This document shows positions 16,859 through 24,907 of a stretch of 43,122 bases of DNA, piece after piece. This DNA comes from an uncultured Christensenella sp. (GTDB lineage Bacteria; Bacillota; Clostridia; Christensenellales; UBA3700), in contig CAJTPC010000010.1 of the NCBI GenBank assembly GCA_910578245.1, positions 1 to 43,122 on the forward strand, in the 5' to 3' direction. Each line of letters opens with the position of its first letter. The stretch's first letter is position 1. The notes under the pieces were generated by a model, which was not told where the DNA came from, ran no database searches, and worked only from the letters and a program-made list of their open reading frames with translations. The position numbers and the translations under genes were made by a program.

Positions 16859-17245
16859 CTATTTTAAATCAAAACTGTCGGGATAAAGTTCGCTGATATT
16901 GGTAGTGACAACTTCGCCTTTATTATTTGATACGAAAATTACGAGATCGTTGCAAAACTCTTTGATAAACTGTCTTACTATTCCGCAAGGATATGGCATA
17001 CTCTCGCCCGAACTTACGATAGCCATTGCCAAAAAGCCCTTCTCGCTGCCGGCGATAGCCGTACCCATCGCTACTTGCTCTGCGCAAATTGTCGCGCCGT
17101 AACTAACGTTTTCAATATTGCAACCGACGTAAATCTTTCCGCTCTCACCCATAACGGCGCAACCTATCTTGTATCCCGAATAAGGCGCGTGCGCATTCTT
17201 CATAACAAGCAATGCATTTTCCAGTAACCTTTGTTTTTGCATCAT
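16859..17245 (-). CDS. cdd: Cytidine deaminase homologue, one expected zinc-ligand Cys replaced by Val
   Basis: A 128-aa member of the tetrameric (homotetramer-type) cytidine deaminase family, which hydrolytically deaminates cytidine or deoxycytidine to uridine or deoxyuridine in pyrimidine salvage. The substrate-binding segment (GCNIENVSYG, 41-50) and the catalytic motif CAE (Cys54, Glu56) are intact. The second zinc motif is normally PCGxCRQ; here it is PCGIVRQ, so Cys87 is present but position 90 is Val (codon GTA) instead of Cys. In B. subtilis CDA three Cys bind the zinc, so activity is uncertain. It is 15 bp downstream of the RpoA-CTD/WG gene on the same strand with AAAGGAG upstream, so the two are probably co-transcribed. 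Confidence 0.88.
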   Translation of the reverse strand: MMQKQRLLENALLVMKNAHAPYSGYKIGCAVMGESGKIYVGCNIENVSYGATICAEQVAMGTAIAGSEKGFLAMAIVSSGESMPYPCGIVRQFIKEFCNDLVIFVSNNKGEVVTTNISELYPDSFDLK

Positions 17246-17260
17246 AATGGTATTCTCCTT

Positions 17261-18241
17261 TTATCTCCAAAAGACGCTGAGGTTTTCTCTGCTCAAAACT
17301 CCCCAACGGTCATTTTGTCTTACTATAGCTTTGCCATCGGAAAACGGCGTGGCAATATCGTATATAAAATCTACGATTTGATTACCCTCTAAATCTATAT
17401 AACCGCTCTTCTCGCCCATAGTCACAGAGGCAAGTCCTTCGCTGAAAGACGTTGCGCAATCGTACTTAAAATCTATTATTAAATTATTCTCCCTGTCGAT
17501 AAAGCCCAGTTTTCCGTCTTTCTCTACGCACGCTCTCTCTTCAAAAAAACCGAATGCCTCTTCATATGACGGTGGCACGATAACGTTGCCCTTCCAATCT
17601 TTATACCCCCATTTGCCTTTACGACAAAATTTTATCAGGCTTTTTTCCGTGAGCGGAGGTCTCTCGATTTTTTCGACTGCAGGGCGCTGACGCTTGCCCA
17701 TAAGAATCTCTGACATAGTCATTCCTGCGTATTGTCTACTCAAATATTCATTCAGAGAATCGCTTTCGCTCTTTTGTCTTTTATTTTTGTTGTTTGCTAT
17801 ACCGTCCCTGCGATCCGCCTTGTTGGAATTGTTTTGCGACTTATCGCGAGAGAAACTTTGCTGTGTATCTTTGAATTTTTGGTTAACTCCTTGATTTGAG
17901 TTGGGATTATTATTCTTTGTCTGTTTATCCTGTTGAGCTTCGTCTTGCGCAAAATGCGCGCCCAACTTGGACATGGCTTTTGATATCTCTATGCAATTTT
18001 TCTTGCCGATATTTTGAATTTTGTACATCTGTTGAAAAGTTCTGCAAGCAAGATCTGCCACTATATTGATTCTGCCGGCTTTAAGCGCATTGTACGTCCC
18101 TTCGGAAAGACCAAGTTCCTCAATAGGCTTCAAAAAGTTCTGATTCTTACCTTTGTTTGCTTCTAAAACCTTTTGCGCCTCGACTTGAGCGTCAAACTTT
18201 TTCTTATTGTTGTTGTTATGATAAAACTTGTTCTTAGACAT
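17261..18241 (-). CDS. RpoA-CTD-like domain fused to C-terminal WG repeats
   Basis: A 326-aa protein with three parts. Residues about 1-36 are Asn/Lys-rich. Residues about 37-95 closely match the alpha C-terminal domain of RNA polymerase encoded in this same window: ELGLSEGTYNALKAGRINIV aligns with the RpoA segment beginning DLDLSVRSYNCLRRAGINTV, and QNIGKKNCIEI with RNLGKKSLEEV. The DNA-contacting Arg (E. coli R265) is Gly here, while the Asn (N268) and GKK (296-298) are kept. A disordered Gln/Asn/Lys/Ser linker follows, then about 125 residues of WG-type repeats (KGKWGYKDWKGNVIVPPSYEEA, KLGFIDREN, KSGYIDLEGNQIV, RWGVLSREN). The WG repeat is a beta-rich motif of poorly known role. Function unknown; a nucleic-acid-binding or protein-scaffold role is inference. 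The start is supported by AAGGAAA and a promoter just upstream. Confidence 0.8.
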   Translation of the reverse strand: MSKNKFYHNNNNKKKFDAQVEAQKVLEANKGKNQNFLKPIEELGLSEGTYNALKAGRINIVADLACRTFQQMYKIQNIGKKNCIEISKAMSKLGAHFAQDEAQQDKQTKNNNPNSNQGVNQKFKDTQQSFSRDKSQNNSNKADRRDGIANNKNKRQKSESDSLNEYLSRQYAGMTMSEILMGKRQRPAVEKIERPPLTEKSLIKFCRKGKWGYKDWKGNVIVPPSYEEAFGFFEERACVEKDGKLGFIDRENNLIIDFKYDCATSFSEGLASVTMGEKSGYIDLEGNQIVDFIYDIATPFSDGKAIVRQNDRWGVLSRENLSVFWR

Positions 18242-18261
18242 ATTTTCCTTGTATTTATACC

Positions 18262-18290
18262 TTTATATTCGGGTCGGCATTAATTTTCAA
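18262..18290 (-). promoter_or_regulatory. Promoter of the RpoA-CTD/WG gene and cdd
   Basis: Minus strand: TTGAAA (18285-18290), 17-bp spacer, TATAAA (18262-18267). The 5' UTR would be about 14 nt and just accommodates the AAGGAAA ribosome binding site. Confidence 0.65.
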
Positions 18291-18365
18291 ATACAGTTTA
18301 GCATAATTATCATGGTTTTTCAATCTTTCTTTATTATATTTCTTTATTAAGCAGTAATTTTTTGC

Positions 18366-18394
18366 TTTAATTTTTAGATATAGTGTGCTATAAT
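18366..18394 (+). promoter_or_regulatory. Promoter of the surface-protein gene; predicts a leaderless transcript
   Basis: TATAAT at 18389-18394 ends 6 nt before the ATG at 18401. At 17-bp spacing the -35 is a weak TTTAAT (18366-18371). No Shine-Dalgarno precedes the ATG. Confidence 0.6.
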
Positions 18395-18400
18395 ACTCTT

Positions 18401-20146
18401 ATGAAAAGAAAAATTTTTGGCATATCCTTAATATTATGCTTGGCTTTAGCATTTTGTTTTGCCGGCGTATTCTCTTCAAAAGGCGTAGCGAATGCTGAAA
18501 ACGTAGACGTATTGGTATCTTTGGCAAACGACAGCCTTCTTACGGCATGCGATGATTATTTTGCCTATACCAACGGCAAATGCATATTCCTTGCCAAGGA
18601 TAATAAATTGTTGAGTTATGAAGAACAAAGCCAATTCGACGGCTTTATAGATATCGCTATGAACTCTACGCATATACTAGCGCTCGCCAAAAACGGAAAT
18701 GAAAAGTACCTTTGGGCATATGAGTATAATGATATACGCATAGCAAAGATAACTAATTATAAGCCTACCGATATATTTTTAGACTACGTAGTAAGTATTT
18801 ACGCCAATCATGACGGCGGATTCTTTGCAATGGAAACCAATAAGGTCAATTCGATTTCATTAAACTCCAACGAAAGCAATTCTGCGTACTTTATTTCTAA
18901 CACAGGATTGATTGACGGATTATATAAGGACGTTAAAAATTTTATCGTTGAGAACAGCGTCCTATACAGCATTATCGACGGAGATCTTTACGTCATAGAC
19001 GAACAGAACTTCGACTACCCTGACCTGTCAAGTTTTTGCAAAAGAAACGGAGAGTTTATCGATATAAGCGTTAGCAACGGAAAAGTCTTGCTTTTGGACG
19101 CTAACGGAGTATACCAATACGATAATTCAAATTCTTCAATCTCCACCTTAACAACAGACGGACTTAACTCAAACAGCAATATTTGTTCTGCTTACGACAG
19201 CGCAAACGATGTAAATTACGTATACACAAAATCAAATCTCAACGCTGTCAATATGTTCGTATATTCAAACGGTAATTTGGAATACTACGGTTGTTTTGAT
19301 AACAATGTATATACTCATCCGACTGAATACGATATTGTCAAACTATACAAAGCTGAAGTTGACGTTACGCTGTACTCCTCTCCAAGACATTTGCAGAGAA
19401 TGGGAGTAATTCCAAGCGGCAGTTACTTTATTAATCTTAGCGAACGCGATGACTACATATACGTATACTATCATGACTCAGAAGATGATAAAACTCAATA
19501 CGGATATATCAAGAAGTCGGCAAACGTTGCGTTGTGTCCTGCTAGTGAAGAATGTCAATACGGCTCGTTTTTGCAACCTCTTCATAGGGATACTGCAATT
19601 TACAAATATCCATTTGTAGGCGCTGGGAGCGAGAAACTTCTCGATGCTCCGATAAATATGCAACTGGTCTTCATCGACAACGTAGGACAGGACGGCAACT
19701 TCTCTTGGGGTTGGTACAAAGTGGGCTTTGTAAACAACGGCAAGACGGTATACGGATATATCAAAACCGTTGACGTTTCGCCTTATACGCAACTTAATGC
19801 GCCGTCTCTTTCAAAATCAGTAAAGTTGACTTCTAAAAAATTGGGACAGTATATCACTCTTTACGCTTTGCCTTATGAAAACGAAGAAGACGCTATAGAG
19901 GTTGCTCAACTTGCCGAAGGCACTCAAGTATATCTCAAAGAAAAATTCAACAAAAAAAGCCAATGGACTGCTATCTACTATGAAGGCAAGACTGCATACG
20001 TCAAGACCGCCAACGTTAAGGCATCCGGACTTACGTCGTGGCAACTTGCATTGGTAATTACCATCCCCTGCGTGGTAATAGCGATAGCAGTTGCGGTGAC
20101 TTTAATCGTCGTCGCAAAGAAGAAAAAACACGTATATAATTATTAA
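18401..20146 (+). CDS. Membrane-anchored extracellular protein with SH3-like repeats
   Basis: A 581-aa predicted type I membrane protein. It begins with a Sec signal peptide (MKRKIFG, hydrophobic core, ANA-type cleavage site near residue 32), followed by about 285 residues of beta-rich sequence that may be propeller-like (repeated short hydrophobic strands and YxxG turns). Three SH3b-like segments follow (about 320-375, 398-455 and 475-545), each containing a YGYIK or TAYVKT strand typical of bacterial SH3 domains. It ends with one C-terminal TM helix (about 550-575) and a KKKK cytoplasmic tail. Bacterial SH3 domains usually bind cell wall or peptide ligands, so a cell-surface role is inferred; no enzymatic domain is seen. 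The start at 18401 is preferred over a GTG at 18383 because that codon lies upstream of the -10 box. Confidence 0.82.
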   Translation: MKRKIFGISLILCLALAFCFAGVFSSKGVANAENVDVLVSLANDSLLTACDDYFAYTNGKCIFLAKDNKLLSYEEQSQFDGFIDIAMNSTHILALAKNGNEKYLWAYEYNDIRIAKITNYKPTDIFLDYVVSIYANHDGGFFAMETNKVNSISLNSNESNSAYFISNTGLIDGLYKDVKNFIVENSVLYSIIDGDLYVIDEQNFDYPDLSSFCKRNGEFIDISVSNGKVLLLDANGVYQYDNSNSSISTLTTDGLNSNSNICSAYDSANDVNYVYTKSNLNAVNMFVYSNGNLEYYGCFDNNVYTHPTEYDIVKLYKAEVDVTLYSSPRHLQRMGVIPSGSYFINLSERDDYIYVYYHDSEDDKTQYGYIKKSANVALCPASEECQYGSFLQPLHRDTAIYKYPFVGAGSEKLLDAPINMQLVFIDNVGQDGNFSWGWYKVGFVNNGKTVYGYIKTVDVSPYTQLNAPSLSKSVKLTSKKLGQYITLYALPYENEEDAIEVAQLAEGTQVYLKEKFNKKSQWTAIYYEGKTAYVKTANVKASGLTSWQLALVITIPCVVIAIAVAVTLIVVAKKKKHVYNY

Positions 20147-20176
20147 ATCCATAATTTTAGTATAGGAGGTTTGGCT

Positions 20177-21460
20177 ATGAAATTGACAATGACTCAAAAA
20201 ATTCTGGCTAAAAAACTCGGTATGCCTTTTGAAGAGGCTGTAACGGCGCTCTCTGCAGGAACTCTTACTCTGGTGGAAGTCGATACTGCGCTCTCCAACG
20301 ATGTAACTGCGCCGGTGGCTATCGATGTATTCAACAAAGCCGGCGGAGAACTTTACGATGCGGATAAAGTAACGTTCGTACTGGATCACTTTACTCCCAA
20401 CAGAGATATCCAATCTGCAGAGCAATGTAAATGCGTAAGAGCATTTGCAAGGGCTGAAGGCGTCAAAAATTTCTTTGATGTAGGCACGATGGGCATAGAA
20501 CACGCTCTACTCCCCGAAAAAGGTATTGCGAAGCCTTGGTCTATAGTAATAGGCGCAGATTCTCATACTTGCACGTACGGCGCGCTCGGAGCATTTTCAA
20601 CGGGCGTCGGCAGTACCGATATCACAGGCATAATGCTTTCGGGTAAAGTATGGCTCAAAGTCCCCTCTGCAATAAAATTCAATTTGATTGGCAAGCCAAG
20701 TAAATACGTGTCGGGAAAAGACGTGATACTTCATATCATAGGTATGATCGGAGTAGACGGCGCTCTGTATAAGTCGATAGAATTTGCAGGCGAAGGCGTA
20801 AAGTATTTGACAATGGACGATAGATTTACTATATGCAATATGGCTATTGAATGCGGAGCAAAGAACGGAGTATTCCCTGTCGATGAAATTACGCAAAAAT
20901 ACGTCAAAGCAACTTGCGGTAAGACTTTTGAATCAATGGAGGCGGGTGAAGACGAGGCGTACGAGCAAATAATCGAAATTGACCTATCTAGCATTAAGCC
21001 CACCGTAGCTTTCCCGCATTTGCCGTCAAATACCAAAGCTGTAGAGGACGTCAAAGAAGATATAGCCATTGACCAAGTTATAATTGGCTCTTGCACCAAC
21101 GGCAGACTTTCGGATCTTGCTTCTGCGGCAAGAGTTCTTAAAGGCAAGAAGGTCAATCCTAACGTGCGTACTATAATAATTCCCGCTACCAATAAGATAT
21201 ATTTAGAAGCCATGAAAAAAGGATATATAAAGACCTTCATTGAGGGCGGAGCAATAGTATCTACCCCGACTTGCGGTCCTTGTCTTGGCGGGCATATGGG
21301 AATTTTGGCAAGCGGTGAAGTCGCAGTGACGACTACCAACCGCAATTTCATTGGCAGAATGGGCGCAAAGGATAGCTACATCTACCTAGCTTCCCCAGCT
21401 ACTGCAATGGCAAGCGCGATTGCAGGCAAACTTACCTGCGAAAGCAAATTGGAGGTGTAA
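20177..21460 (+). CDS. leuC: 3-isopropylmalate dehydratase large subunit
   Basis: With LeuD it isomerises 2-isopropylmalate to 3-isopropylmalate in leucine biosynthesis, using a [4Fe-4S] cluster. The 428-aa length is that of the shorter LeuC type found in Firmicutes and archaea. Visible cluster and active-site blocks: GADSHTCTYGALGAFSTGVG, GSCTNGR and TCGPCLGGHMG, which together supply the three cluster Cys. AGGAGG at 20164-20169 lies 7 nt before the ATG at 20177; the TTG at 20171 is rejected because it is only 1 nt from the AGGAGG. It is the first gene of leuCDB, 30 bp after the surface-protein gene, with no terminator and no clear leucine leader or T-box between them. leuA is not in the window. 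Confidence 0.96.
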   Translation: MKLTMTQKILAKKLGMPFEEAVTALSAGTLTLVEVDTALSNDVTAPVAIDVFNKAGGELYDADKVTFVLDHFTPNRDIQSAEQCKCVRAFARAEGVKNFFDVGTMGIEHALLPEKGIAKPWSIVIGADSHTCTYGALGAFSTGVGSTDITGIMLSGKVWLKVPSAIKFNLIGKPSKYVSGKDVILHIIGMIGVDGALYKSIEFAGEGVKYLTMDDRFTICNMAIECGAKNGVFPVDEITQKYVKATCGKTFESMEAGEDEAYEQIIEIDLSSIKPTVAFPHLPSNTKAVEDVKEDIAIDQVIIGSCTNGRLSDLASAARVLKGKKVNPNVRTIIIPATNKIYLEAMKKGYIKTFIEGGAIVSTPTCGPCLGGHMGILASGEVAVTTTNRNFIGRMGAKDSYIYLASPATAMASAIAGKLTCESKLEV

Positions 21461-21462
21461 TT

Positions 21463-21951
21463 ATGTTGAAAGGAAAAGTTTTTAAGTTCGGAGATGACAT
21501 AGATACCGATATAATCGTACCTGCTACATATCTCTCGACTTTTGACCCAAAAGAACTTGCAAAGCACTGTATGGAATATACCAATCCGGAATTTTACAAA
21601 GAAGTAAAAGAAGGAGATATAGTCGTAGCAGGCAAGAACTTCGGTTGCGGTTCTTCTAGAGAACACGCTCCAATAGCCATCAAAGGTTGCGGAGTGTCAA
21701 TAGTAATAGCTAAGTCATTCGCAAGAATCTTTTATAGAAACGCGCTCAATATCGGACTATATATACTCGAATGTCCCGAAGCCGTCGACGGCATAAACAA
21801 AGACGATGAAGTAAGCGTGGACGTGAACACCGGCGTAATTACCAATTTGACCAGTGGGGCTACCTATCAAGCTCAACCATTCCCTAAGTTCATTCAAAAC
21901 ATAATAGAGTGCGGTGGACTTATCAACGCAATAAAAGCAAAAAAGATTTAG
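21463..21951 (+). CDS. leuD: 3-isopropylmalate dehydratase small subunit
   Basis: The swivel domain partner of LeuC. The 162-aa length and the motifs match the small LeuD/LeuD2 class: DDIDTDIIVPATYL near the N-terminus and FGCGSSREHAPIAIK, the loop that carries substrate-binding residues. Its GGAGGTG ribosome binding site lies inside the last codons of leuC and the genes are separated by 2 bp, so translation is coupled, as expected for a stoichiometric two-subunit enzyme. Confidence 0.96.
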   Translation: MLKGKVFKFGDDIDTDIIVPATYLSTFDPKELAKHCMEYTNPEFYKEVKEGDIVVAGKNFGCGSSREHAPIAIKGCGVSIVIAKSFARIFYRNALNIGLYILECPEAVDGINKDDEVSVDVNTGVITNLTSGATYQAQPFPKFIQNIIECGGLINAIKAKKI

Positions 21952-21963
21952 GAGTAAATAAAT

Positions 21964-23028
21964 ATGAGTACCTTTAATATAGCAGTAATCAAAGGCGACG
22001 GAATAGGTCCGGAAGTTACTGCATCTGCGATGAACGTATTGACAAAAATCGGAGAAAGATATAATCACAAATTCAACTTTACAGAGAGCATATGCGGCGG
22101 TTGCGCGTACGACAAGTACGGCGAACCGTTGCCAAAAGAAAGTCTTGAAATCTGCCTAAAAAGCGATAGCGTACTTCTCGGCGCAGTAGGCGGTCCGCAG
22201 TACGACAATCTTCCCTACGAACTTCGTCCCGAAAGAGCCTTGCTTGGCGTGAGAAAGGCTATGGAACTTTACGCTAACTTGCGTCCTGCAAAGATGTTTG
22301 ACGCGCTCAAGAGCGTGTGTCCTCTTAAGAATCCAAAAAATATTGATATTATGGTGGTAAGAGAACTTATCGGCGGTATATACTTCGGCGAGAAAGGAAT
22401 CCGAGATGGCAAAATGGGCAGAGAAGGCTACGATGTAATGGCTTACGGCGAGCTGGAAATAGAGAGAATTTGCCGTACTGCATTCGAACTTGCTCAAAAA
22501 AGACGCGGTAAAGTATCCTCTGTAGACAAGGCAAACGTACTTAAGACTTCTGGCGTATGGAGAAAGGTCGTACACGAAATTCACGAAGACTACCCCGATG
22601 TAACCCTTGAAGACGTACTCGTAGACAATATGGCTATGCAACTCGTAAGAGAACCGTCGCAATTCGACGTAGTAGTCACAGGCAATCTATTCGGCGATAT
22701 TCTTTCAGACCTTGCATCGCAATGCGTAGGAAGTATAGGTATTTTACCTTCGGCTTCTATAAATGAAACAACGAGAGGTCTTTACGAGCCAATTCACGGC
22801 TCTGCCCCGACTATCGCAGGAAAGAATATAGCCAACCCAATAGCGACAATCCTCTCTGCTGCAATGATGCTCAAATATGCTTTCAATCTTATGGAAGAGG
22901 GCGACGCCATAGAAAACGCCGTTGAAAAAGCCCTCAATAGCGGAGCGAGAACGGCTGACTTGAGGGAAGAAGGTCACGAAGTGCTAGGCACAAAAGAAAT
23001 GACCGACTTAATTATAAAGAATATATAA
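21964..23028 (+). CDS. leuB: 3-isopropylmalate dehydrogenase
   Basis: Oxidatively decarboxylates 3-isopropylmalate to 2-oxoisocaproate with NAD+, the third step of leucine synthesis. The 354-aa product has GDGIGPEV near the N-terminus, the LRPER substrate loop (YELRPERALLGVRK), VRELIGGIYFG, DNMAMQLVREP, the metal-binding Asp region FGDILSDLASQ and the C-terminal HGSAPTIAGKNIANP typical of the beta-decarboxylating dehydrogenases. TTAGGAG lies upstream at about 8-nt spacing. It is the last gene of leuCDB, 12 bp after leuD, and is followed by a terminator. Confidence 0.97.
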   Translation: MSTFNIAVIKGDGIGPEVTASAMNVLTKIGERYNHKFNFTESICGGCAYDKYGEPLPKESLEICLKSDSVLLGAVGGPQYDNLPYELRPERALLGVRKAMELYANLRPAKMFDALKSVCPLKNPKNIDIMVVRELIGGIYFGEKGIRDGKMGREGYDVMAYGELEIERICRTAFELAQKRRGKVSSVDKANVLKTSGVWRKVVHEIHEDYPDVTLEDVLVDNMAMQLVREPSQFDVVVTGNLFGDILSDLASQCVGSIGILPSASINETTRGLYEPIHGSAPTIAGKNIANPIATILSAAMMLKYAFNLMEEGDAIENAVEKALNSGARTADLREEGHEVLGTKEMTDLIIKNI

Positions 23029-23041
23029 ATTGTATTTGAAT

Positions 23042-23071
23042 AAAAAATCTGCCTTAATAGGCAGATTTTTT
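23042..23071. terminator. Bidirectional terminator between leuB and acpP
   Basis: AAAAAATCTGCC / GGCAGATTTTTT, a perfect 12-bp stem with a 6-nt loop, between two convergent genes. Confidence 0.93.
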
Positions 23072-23102
23072 ACTCGCTTTTTTATTTTTTGCATGATTTG
23101 TG

Positions 23103-23330
23103 TTACATCAATTTTTCAATATACTTAACTACATCGCCGACAGTTTTGAAAGCTAGCGCATCGTCATCATCGACTTGAATACCGAATTCTTCTTCGATTG
23201 ACATTATAATCTCAACTATATCAAGAGAGTCTGCTTGCAAATCCTCTCTAAGTGAAGTATCGTTGGTAATTTTACTTTGCTCCATACTGAGTTGGTCTGC
23301 TATAATTTTACTCAATTTTTCAAGTACCAT
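23103..23330 (-). CDS. acpP: Acyl carrier protein
   Basis: A 75-aa acidic four-helix carrier protein. The 4'-phosphopantetheine attachment site is Ser35 in ADSLDIVE, and the helix II recognition segment (EIIMSIEEEFGI) is canonical. It carries acyl chains in fatty-acid and phospholipid synthesis. GGGAGAA precedes the ATG. It has its own full-consensus promoter whose -35 overlaps the stop codon of the upstream phosphopantetheinyl transferase gene. It is not next to fab genes; whether it is the only ACP of the cell or a specialised one cannot be told from the window. Confidence 0.96.
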   Translation of the reverse strand: MVLEKLSKIIADQLSMEQSKITNDTSLREDLQADSLDIVEIIMSIEEEFGIQVDDDDALAFKTVGDVVKYIEKLM

Positions 23331-23362
23331 ATTATTCTCCCATTGAATGTTTTAACATTAAT

Positions 23363-23391
23363 ATTATATCATTCTATATAAATATTGTCAA
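23363..23391 (-). promoter_or_regulatory. Full-consensus promoter of acpP
   Basis: Minus strand: TTGACA (23386-23391), 17-bp spacer, TATAAT (23363-23368), 12 of 12 consensus positions. The TGA inside TTGACA is the stop codon of the upstream gene. Confidence 0.9.
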
Positions 23392-23828
23392 GATAATTGG
23401 ATTATCTCTATGCCTTGACACTGAGAACATACGCTTATCACGTATTCTTGCCATTTTCTCGTAGAAATAATATCCTCCGGTATCTGTCCCAATAGAAGAC
23501 TTTTTGACAGCCCGTTTCCCGTCCATTTAGCATACGCTTCAATTCTTGTCCAATCCTCAATGCTTTTGCATATCTTTGGAGACACCGCTCTATCTGCTCG
23601 CTCAACGTCGATACCCACCTTATCGTTGCTAAACGCCATTGCAAGCACGCCGTCCGTATGACTTATAGAAACGTGTCCGTTAGGCTTACCGTCCAAGAGC
23701 AACTGCGGAGCGCCACTTGGCAGATATTCTATCGTATAGGTATTGCCTATGACCTTAGAGTACTCCGATAAAATTCTCTCTTTGGCTTGCCGTAAGTCGT
23801 CATATTTGATTAAATAAACGTCTATCAA
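23388..23828 (-). CDS. 4'-phosphopantetheinyl transferase (Sfp-like, short)
   Basis: Transfers 4'-phosphopantetheine from CoA to a Ser of a carrier protein. The 146-aa protein has the Sfp-type motifs SISHT (54-58), GIDVE (72-76, metal-binding Asp/Glu) and W93-x3-E97-x3-K101. That is shorter than Sfp (about 220-230 aa): the N-terminal pseudo-repeat is reduced and the C-terminus ends soon after the WxxxExxxK helix. The start is a TTG whose TTGA also contains the upstream hydrolase stop, a 4-bp overlap implying coupled translation. The next gene on the same strand is acpP, the obvious substrate, though Sfp-like enzymes often serve secondary-metabolite carriers. A separate AcpS may exist elsewhere. 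Confidence 0.87.
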   Translation of the reverse strand: MIDVYLIKYDDLRQAKERILSEYSKVIGNTYTIEYLPSGAPQLLLDGKPNGHVSISHTDGVLAMAFSNDKVGIDVERADRAVSPKICKSIEDWTRIEAYAKWTGNGLSKSLLLGQIPEDIISTRKWQEYVISVCSQCQGIEIIQLS

Positions 23829-24901
23829 GCGGGAACTTCCTCAGCGCCGTTGAGCACGTCCATAAAGAACGCGTCGATTTGGTCCATAAACTCTTCGTCA
23901 ATGGCGAATACCGTCATTCTCTCACAATATTCATATCCTACGTTGACGTTATACTCAAAGATATTGCTTTTTCCAAGTGAGAGTTTTGTCTTTTTACCCT
24001 TATGAAGTCTTTTGATTTCCTGCTCTACCTCTATCGGTCGCGATAACGTGTGACCTCTGTCGTCTAAAATTACAAATTTCGCTTGAGGATTAGTGTTCTT
24101 CTTATAATGTATAGCTACAGAGCTGTCGTACGGCACAGTCTTGTCGTCCGTACTGTGCATAACAAGTACAGGTCCCTTGTACTTATTTACTCCGTCAATA
24201 CCCTTATAAAGTCCTCTCTTACCGTAGAGCAAGAAATAATGCAGATATGCCCACGGCTTTGCCAATACAACGGCTTTGCCTGCGAATCTAGACATTTGGA
24301 ATTTGCAAATTCCCCATATATCGTTGAAACCCGAAAGCGTAGCCGCGCCACTCAACTTTTGAGCTGTCTTAGTATTTAGTTCGGTTGCAAGTCCGTAGCC
24401 TCCCCAGCTGTGTCCGTACGCCAACAATTTATACTTTTTAAGCTCCGGCAGGCTGTCAAGATATTTTATAGCGTTATCTAAATCGACTTGAGATTGCGTA
24501 AGTCCTTTCAAGCCCTTACCCTCGCTCTCAAAAGTACCCGTGCAGTCAAACGCAAATACAAGATATCCCTTCCTTGCAAAATAATCGTATCTATTGAGAT
24601 ATCCGGCTCTTGAGCATCCTATGCCGTGCGCAACTATTAGTACTGCCTTATACTCTTTGACGTCTTTATCAACGACAAAGTACGATGCAAGATTATTCTT
24701 TCCGCTCTTAAACTTGACGGGATACGTCTTGAGATTGGGATAATCGTCAAGCGTCAAATGGTGTATCGTCTTGTTGACGCGTCTACCGAATACAAACTTG
24801 AAAATTACTGCGGTAGCTATCATAGGTATTACAATAGTTATCGCAAAAACTCCGTAGACCAGTATTATCAAAAATTCCAAAAATTTATTATTCTTTTTCA
24901 T
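23825..24901 (-). CDS. Membrane-anchored alpha/beta hydrolase
   Basis: A 358-aa serine hydrolase with one N-terminal TM segment (about 8-35) and an alpha/beta-hydrolase fold. Visible features are the oxyanion-region HGIGCSRAG, the nucleophile elbow GHSWGG, an acid residue in HSTDDKTVP, and the catalytic His in DDRGHTLS, a complete Ser-Asp-His triad in the right order. The substrate is unknown; esterase, lipase or thioesterase activities are typical. The gene overlaps the phosphopantetheinyl transferase gene by 4 bp, so a link to acyl-carrier metabolism is possible. The -10 box ends 6 nt before the ATG and there is no Shine-Dalgarno: a predicted leaderless message. Confidence 0.87.
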   Translation of the reverse strand: MKKNNKFLEFLIILVYGVFAITIVIPMIATAVIFKFVFGRRVNKTIHHLTLDDYPNLKTYPVKFKSGKNNLASYFVVDKDVKEYKAVLIVAHGIGCSRAGYLNRYDYFARKGYLVFAFDCTGTFESEGKGLKGLTQSQVDLDNAIKYLDSLPELKKYKLLAYGHSWGGYGLATELNTKTAQKLSGAATLSGFNDIWGICKFQMSRFAGKAVVLAKPWAYLHYFLLYGKRGLYKGIDGVNKYKGPVLVMHSTDDKTVPYDSSVAIHYKKNTNPQAKFVILDDRGHTLSRPIEVEQEIKRLHKGKKTKLSLGKSNIFEYNVNVGYEYCERMTVFAIDEEFMDQIDAFFMDVLNGAEEVPA

Positions 24902-24907
24902 AGGTAT

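Noticed and set aside
20100..20176. Possible T-box or leucine attenuator ahead of leuC
   Set aside because: No T-box sequence, Leu-codon run or terminator hairpin is present in the 30-bp gap.
23825..23828. Apparent frameshift between hydrolase and phosphopantetheinyl transferase
   Set aside because: Each frame encodes a separate complete family with its own start; the 4-bp TTGA overlap is ordinary translational coupling.
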